A stretch of DNA of 64,000 nt. It comes from Marchantia polymorpha subsp. ruderalis. Its lineage: Eukaryota > Streptophyta > Marchantiopsida > Marchantiales > Marchantiaceae. The position numbers and the translations under genes are program-made. The notes below the pieces were generated by a model. The model saw only the letters and a list, made by a program, of their open reading frames with translations, searched no databases and was not told the origin of the DNA. Every line of letters starts with the position of its first letter. Position 1 is the first letter of the stretch. Positions 57,563 through 64,000 of the stretch are shown here, in pieces. Where the stretch lies: NCBI GenBank assembly GCA_037833965.1, contig AP031355.1, positions 17,571,501 to 17,635,500 of the forward strand, read 5' to 3'.

Positions 57563-60500
57563 GTGAGTTCTCTCTCTGGACTCGTCTCTTGATTTGTTCT
57601 GAAAACTAGGGCTTCTGATGGAGACTCTCTTTTTCAAACCCACTTGGCCCCTGTGAATTTCTCAAAGCCAACGTAGCGTTGGTTTCAGTTTTTTTCTCAG
57701 AATGTTTGCTTGCTTTCAGGTTATTCCTTAAAAGATTACTTTTTCTTTAGAGTTGTGTTTTTCTTCTATATGAGAGTTTTGATAGTTTTCATTTCTAAGT
57801 TATGTATTGTGCAATTGGGATTGGGATAACATACAGCGTGTACTATCATCGGTAACTTCACTCTCCTTATTGTAAATTTGATTTCACTTAATGTTGTATG
57901 TACATTTCTTCACTATGATAAGGCTTGAGTATATTCTATAGAAAAAAAAATTCAACTTTGTGAGAATAGATATATACTTTTTACTTTTCCTCTCATCCAT
58001 TATTTGAGAATATTGCAAGTGGTAAAAGTCCACTATACAATGATATCATTTTCCAGAGACTTCGATGTTGATTATCTCTTCAATAATAAACTCCATTATA
58101 CACAAAGCCTTCTTTTTATTGAATCATGGATATTTCTCTTATACATGAGAAGTAAGTTTTTCCACTGATTTCTTTCACATCTTGAGGCAGAACTGGATTG
58201 TCCATCCAGGTATTCAGAACTTTCAAGCTATTCAAGTGTTTGATTATGTATAGATACTGCAACCCTTTGTGTATCGAATGGTTTGAATAACATACGGATT
58301 ATGTCGTTGGAGTTATATAAAAACTACAGATGTTGATTTTGACAACAAATTTTTGAGAGAGCATGAGACTAGACTTCTCTTCTCAAGTGCTATTTTCGTT
58401 TTTAGTCTCTTCCCGTACTATTACTATAGTACATAAAAATCTATATCATACTCTATGATATATATTTGACAGTAAGCGTCGTTGCATCGAGAAGGGTTTT
58501 GCAATTTAACGATATCTTCCACGTTAGATGATGATTGTTCAATGTTCCAATACAAACAGATCATGTCGTTTCGTAGTGATCACTAAATTGGAGATTAACT
58601 TGTCTCCCATTGTGACGTTCTTACGGCTAGTCCCTTTGTTTCGTTGACGGGGCCTTCTCATCCTTTTTTCTATCTTCCTGGATCTTTTTCAGAAACATGG
58701 ACTAGAAATCATTTCAACAGAAATTGTAATATAGCAATATTTATATTTCTTTATTTTGGAAACACTTTAACATCAGCTGCAGACACGTAAATGAACTGAA
58801 GTTTGGGTCCGGAGGCGATAAGATGGCAGAGGCAGCCAGTGATCGGTACAGTAGAAAGTATACACAATTTGTCTGGGTGCAGATAAGACAAGACAACATC
58901 TCAGGATCGGGGCGACTCCTCATCGACCAGTGACAACAAAGGAGAAGTCTGGGAACATGTTCTTGCGAACCTTTCGGGCTGGAAAAGGAAACCACAACAC
59001 TCGAAATGGAAGAACATGACAAAACTCATAAATTTCTGTAGTAAAGGTCTGAACAAGCTTCGTGTGCATTGCCTTACACAGATGAGTTTCTACCAATATC
59101 CGATACGGTAATTTTTTTACCATGCTTAGACGTGTAGGAAAAGTGGGATATTTTTGCGAGGGGAGATTCGTATCTATAGCCTGTGTATCCTCTATCCATT
59201 CAATTAGAACTGTATGTTTTACGTGTTCGGATCTAACTCGGATGTAGCTAGTTCAAACAAAGTGCCTTGTTACCACAGTTAAACGGCGGCATTATGTTCT
59301 GTTATTGCAAAGCTCTTTAAAGGATGCTGGGTGATAGCTCATCAGACTGAACTGCTGTAAATCATACAAAGCAGTAGGTTTTCCCTAAAGGATGCACAAG
59401 ACAACCTTGAAATCTTCGATTAAGTTAAGTATATGCAGATGACCAATGACCACCTTTCTTTCTTATCAAAAAGACGATCTGACCCTTAGAACATGCAATT
59501 TCCGTTCAATGCGCGCGGAGACCATGGTTTAGGATCCTCCCCCATGGAAAGGCATCCCACTTTTACAACATACACATCGGCTCACTTGTTTCTTCAAACT
59601 TTGCCAATTGTGTGTACTCCCGTCTAGGCATAATATAACAAATACCATATTGGGTATGTAAAATTCTTCAATATCCTGCTGAGAATAGCAGACCACCTTT
59701 TACCATCAGGCGAGAGGGAACAATGCATGCATGAAAGACAAGTTCCCAATATTGAGGAATCTAACAAGAAATTGCTCTTCAAGCAAGCAGTCTTTCAAAA
59801 GAAAGTTGAATGATGGACCGAGAAAATCTGTACATCCTCCTACTTTATGCACAAGTCATAGAAACTATCCCTACTTTAAAAAATATGAAGTGTTAACTCG
59901 TCCATAACATATACTAGAACACTGGAAGAAATTATCGACTAGTGCCACTCAATACTTCAGAATTCGCAGGGGACCTCCCTTTGTCCTCCACTGCTGTTCA
60001 GAAAGAGACTTAAACAAAATGTTAGAAGCTTCCTGCCCATTGACACGAGCGTATACGACACAGAGTATCGTAAACTGCACACATTACAAAACCCTTTACG
60101 ACTTTTAATCATAATGATCAGCTCCTAATGCAAAAAGCAGTGCTATGAAAAGACTCCGCTTACTTTCACCACAAAACAGTGCTTTGCTTGAGTTTTAAAT
60201 TGAAAATCGAAGACCCATAATAATAAATGGGCTTATTGTACAAATGTATCAATAGCATGACACTCTGCAGTATTGAACTTACTGTACATAATACATTCCT
60301 AAAACTGGCTTACCGTAAAGAACAACTACCATCAAAGAAATCCGCCATCAGTTTCTTTTTTGATGACTTCGTTCTGTTTCTTAAATCATGGCACAACAGA
60401 AGGGCTGCACTTTATGAAGCTGATCTCGGAGCAGTGCCAGCCCTTGCACTCAAGGTCCCACCAGAGACCATTGCACGTGATAGGCATAAGACGCGAACAG

Positions 60501-60834
60501 GAACACCGTATAGTACAAAATCGTCAAATCCTTGTCACTTTACAGAAGTAGCTCAAATCCGGAAAAAAATAGAGATGAGCTCCCTGCTAGGAATGGAGAT
60601 GTATGGACGGCGAACCTTTGTCTTCGTTAGACCCCAAAAGTGTGCGAATCTTAAGGGTAGAACCCTTTCTGCAACCTTGGATCACGTGTGCCAAACCAGA
60701 TCCAATGATAAGTGCACAACTGCACCTAGCACTTCACATCACTCCCATTGCTTGTTCCCAGTCACGAACGCATCCCTGTTCCCAGCAGCCCAATTCCACC
60801 ACAAAACCAGCATCAATGGAAGGGACGGCCATCG
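57563..60834. other. AT-rich DNA, no recognised gene
   Basis: Between the orphan exon candidate and the AUG6 3' end. The plus-strand frame 60227-60844 (205 codons) overlaps the AUG6 3' region on the other strand, has no domain, and is probably chance. Nothing else is recognised. Confidence 0.4.
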
Positions 60835-63800
60835 TCATAAATGAGTTATCTCCAAACGTCCATCTCGTTTGTCTGTGGGTTCACATGCTCTATCACTGCA
60901 TCCAGTACCTTCAAATGTCTTGATGTGCTCCCTATGGGCTGTAAGAACTGAAGCCTTTTCTGATCGTTTGAATTGGCCTGATAACTTCTTTTAGAAAGCT
61001 CTCACATGTCTGTCCATTGCAGACATCGTTCGCAAACCCAACTGGGTAGTTGGACGAGTGCTTTCTTGAGTAACATGCATTCCAGGTCGGATAGGTTTGC
61101 TTGTATAAACCATGCCCCTCGCGTGCTGCAGTGATGGTGGATGGTAGCCAAGGAGATAATGTTTCACATTGTGAACCTTTGTTTGTGAATATGAAGCTTC
61201 AATCGTCGACTAGTGCAGCATATCTAACTCCGACATGGGTGCTGCATAACACAAACGAAGCTCGTTAATACCTATGGTGATTGAAGCTAAGTTGTGATGC
61301 AACTGGTCCTGCCCGTGCGAAGTAGATGATTCATCATCATGATCCATAATCATTCATGAAATTCGGCATCAAGAACTTGGTCAATAAATAGCAAAATCGA
61401 GTTCACCACAACAATAACTAAAAGATAGGTAAACCAATACATGGTACCAGAGACGGAAATAATACCAGGTACTCCTCGACCTTATCCATACCAGACTTTC
61501 TACAACTTCTAATGACCTCCACATACGTTTAGAATCAATATCCCTCCCTCTAACTTTGATTCGTATGCCACGTCTCTAACAAGCTTGAACATTCTACTCA
61601 CCGCGGATCCGCGTAAATGGCCACAACAATTGTTTTCAAATAGTTAGTACAAATCCCCAGCTGACTTCGTACTCATGCTAGCAAGATCACTTCCCAAAGT
61701 CCTCCTGATTACAATCCGAGTCATACTACTTTCTCCAAGAATAAGGAATAAACAGGCACAAGCTGAACCCATGAGAGAGAAACATCACTGAACGTCAACA
61801 ACAAAGATAGGAATAAGAAATAACGTACCCAGCAAATCATCGTAGGTATCGTCAAAAGTCGATAGCTCCATCAGTAGAGGCGGTGAGGCTGGCCGGTCTA
61901 TCTTCTGCAGTAGGCTGTCCTTGTTCGAGTCCGGCTTGATGCTTCTTTTCAGATCCTCCGTCGCCTTCCATGAAATATCTACGCTAGGCTGAACACTCAT
62001 GGTCCTTGGAACAGTACTCACAGGTCTTCTTTGCTTGCCAAAAACTACATCGACTTTCTTGTCTTCAAAAATCCTATTGCTGTTATTTTGAGCGATTGGT
62101 GTAAAGTAGTGCTCTGTAGAAGGATGTCCATATCTATCGATGGAGATCTCCTGTGACGGGAAAGAATGAGCAAGAGCAGCCTCGCGTACTGCCTGTCTTA
62201 AAGACATTATTGATTCATCTCCGGCATCTGAAATTTCCACATTTACGTATCAGGTGATTGAAAGCTCCGACGAGGATGAAGTGCAAGTATTGAAGTTATC
62301 ACATCCGATGGGAACATGACATCGATTGGACATATTACGAACTGAAAGTACAACACAAGCCACATCGAGTAGGTATTTCAACCTCCCAAGCGCCTTACCT
62401 GATCCATCTTCCGTGACAGAACTTCCGGCGATAGAACTTCCCATCATTACATCCTCTTCACGCAAAGCCTCCAGTGGATGAACCATGGCAAACTGATTGA
62501 ATCGTTTTTGTAGTCGGGCCACTTTGTCCATAGATGTAGGTGAGGTGGATAATAACTGCGGTAATTTTAATGCAGGACTAGGTGGAACCAACTCCAACGG
62601 GGGTGCTTCTCTTCGGTTGAGATCATCAGAATCTTGACCATCCTGGTAGAAGAAATATGAACGTACCGTCAGTTAAAATTTCTTAGGTGTGCTGATTTGA
62701 AAATAAAGGCAAAAATCTCACAACCTGAAACCTCTTTCGCAAAACGTACCCGGGACACTTATCAATCCTCATACCTTTCGAGAATGTGACATCCCAGGAG
62801 GGAATGGAGATGTAGAAAGAGAAGACTGGGCAGCAATGCATGCTGTGACAGCATCGGTACTGTTGACTTGTTCGCGAAGAGCAGCGACTGCTGCTTCCAT
62901 ACCAGGAATGGAGTCCTTAAGCTGCCCAACGAGTGCCTGGTTAAACAAAGAACGTGATGTTGTGAGTGAACAGACCCGTTACTAGTAGACATCAACACCA
63001 AGTTTTGTTAGGATCCGGATATGACTAACTGACGCGCAATACGCACAAGAGCTAACCTGCGCTTAGACATTTCAAATTCGCAGGCTCAGTGACCTTTCTA
63101 GGCAGACACATTGAAGACACAATAACGGAAACCGATAAGACTAAGTAAAAGCAAGATCCATAGCCTTCTTTTCTAAACTAATACGGAATCTGTCCAACAA
63201 TCTGTAGACCTGCATATTGGCCAAGTGCTGTTTGTGCTCCGCTAAAGTTGCATGCAGGGACTGTGAGTGTCCATTTTCTGCTACAGCCATCGCGTCTTTA
63301 AGAAGTTCTGGACCGGCACCATCGTTGGCCTTGGCCTGTTGACAAATGATTGAACTCAGTTAGATTACTTATCTGACATGCAATAAGAAATGTTGCAAAA
63401 CGCAAACATCACAGCAGCCTTGATTGATATACACCTATTATTGTAATATGCAGAACTCTTGAACTCTACTGAAGGTCTGAGTTCGATAGCGGAGGTCCAA
63501 AAGGACGAAAGACCAGTATGTTACAGTTCACATCCCGTCGAACTATCCCTTTACCGTTACCGTCAGTTTCCAAAAATGTTATCACTATCACTCTCAGTAA
63601 ATGCATATCAACAAACTGAATGAAGATGTAGAAGCTAACCAGGCGGAGAGCTTGTTTGTGTAGACGATGCAAGGCGTGTGTCCAGCGCCGAAGGATTTCG
63701 GCTACATCAAGCTGCGCCATTGCTTTACTAGACCTTTCATCACCTCGGCCTCGACTTTCCTCGGCTGCGTATCCCTCTGAAGAAGTGGGAAACGAATCTA

Positions 63801-63949
63801 ACCTACTGCCGTCCCTACTACTAGGTCTTTGCAAGACATCATCCTCAGGCCTAGTTCTCAGACTTAGGTCCTCTGAATTCGCCTCAGTGGGAAGAACGGT
63901 TGAGCCCCGATCAATGGCAGTCCGCAAAGAAGAGCCATCGATACGATAT
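60835..63949 (-). CDS. AUG6: Augmin complex subunit 6 (HAUS6-like), 3' part, gene runs off the right edge
   Basis: C-terminal part of the plant augmin subunit that helps recruit gamma-tubulin to existing microtubules for branching nucleation. Minus-strand exons: 63949-63640, 63335-63210, 62936-62775, 62642-62399, 62227-61829, and a probable last exon 60938-60835. All joins keep frame. Family-like segments in order: VAEILRRWTHALHRLHKQAL; AKANDGAGPELL; HATLAEHKQHLANMQ; LVGQLKDSIPGME; PPSPALKLPQL; SLRQAVREAAL; and LSTFDDTYDDLL. The N-terminal HAUS6 region lies beyond the window. The last exon fits by phase and acceptor (TTCTTACAG|CCC) and ends at TGA, but its sequence is not recognisably conserved. 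If that intron is not used, the frame stops at 61785. Confidence 0.85.
60939..61828 (-). other. Probable last intron of AUG6
   Basis: 890-bp AT-rich intron between CTGG|GTACG at 61829 and the acceptor at 60939. The join is phase 1 and gives DDLLAHREH. No other coding stretch is seen inside it. Confidence 0.45.
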
Positions 63950-64000
63950 CTGCACAAGAGCAACCCAAGTATTTACTAAAATATCCCAAGACGTCGAGAG

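Noticed and set aside
60227-60844. 205-codon plus-strand frame over the AUG6 3' region
   Set aside because: No domain, no splice context, and it lies opposite the gene. Treated as a chance frame.

Overview
This window is eukaryotic nuclear DNA from a land plant. Every gene that could be modelled is split by GT-AG introns. The proteins have plant relatives: an AUG6-type augmin subunit, a TraB-domain protein, a vacuolar-type gamma-glutamyl hydrolase and an EF-hand mitochondrial carrier. A light-harvesting chlorophyll a/b protein pseudogene is also present. Density is about one gene per 12 kb, with GC-rich 5' regions rich in microsatellites set in AT-rich intergenic DNA. A bryophyte such as a liverwort would fit, but that is inference; no marker fixes the species.

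Layout: (1) 608-3666, minus: calcium-regulated ATP-Mg/Pi-type mitochondrial carrier, 4 exons, 516 aa. (2) 3.7-9.6 kb: GC-rich upstream region, then AT-rich DNA without a recognised gene. (3) 9612-13759, minus: gamma-glutamyl hydrolase, 9 exons, 331 aa. (4) 14-24.6 kb: AT-rich accessory DNA with a small inverted-repeat element, a broken Ty3/gypsy-type element (LTR, tRNA-Met primer site, gag, zinc knuckle, protease), a second LTR-like copy, and an LHCB pseudogene between the two LTRs. (5) 24.7-25.0 kb: two copies of a hairpin-bearing repeat. (6) 26133-29443, minus: TraB-family protein, 5 exons, 637 aa. (7) 29.4-42.4 kb: mostly AT-rich, with a coding-like fragment, a four-unit tandem repeat and a mariner-like transposon with perfect terminal inverted repeats. 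(8) 42397-47866, minus: a two-exon gene for a 1,539-residue protein with six LOTUS/OST-HTH-like modules and a repeat region built on a YAR[IV]SVAG motif. (9) 48-60 kb: GC-rich upstream DNA, AT-rich DNA and one orphan first-exon candidate. (10) 60835-63949, minus: the 3' part of an AUG6 (HAUS6-like) gene that runs off the right edge.

The genes do not form one pathway; they are ordinary separate plant loci. The most interesting object is the LOTUS-repeat protein at 42.4-47.9 kb. It appears to lack any nuclease or Tudor partner domain and carries a private repeat. I joined it across its intron by matching donor, acceptor and reading phase. All exon joins here were read by eye from splice signals and frame continuity; no transcript or database evidence was available.
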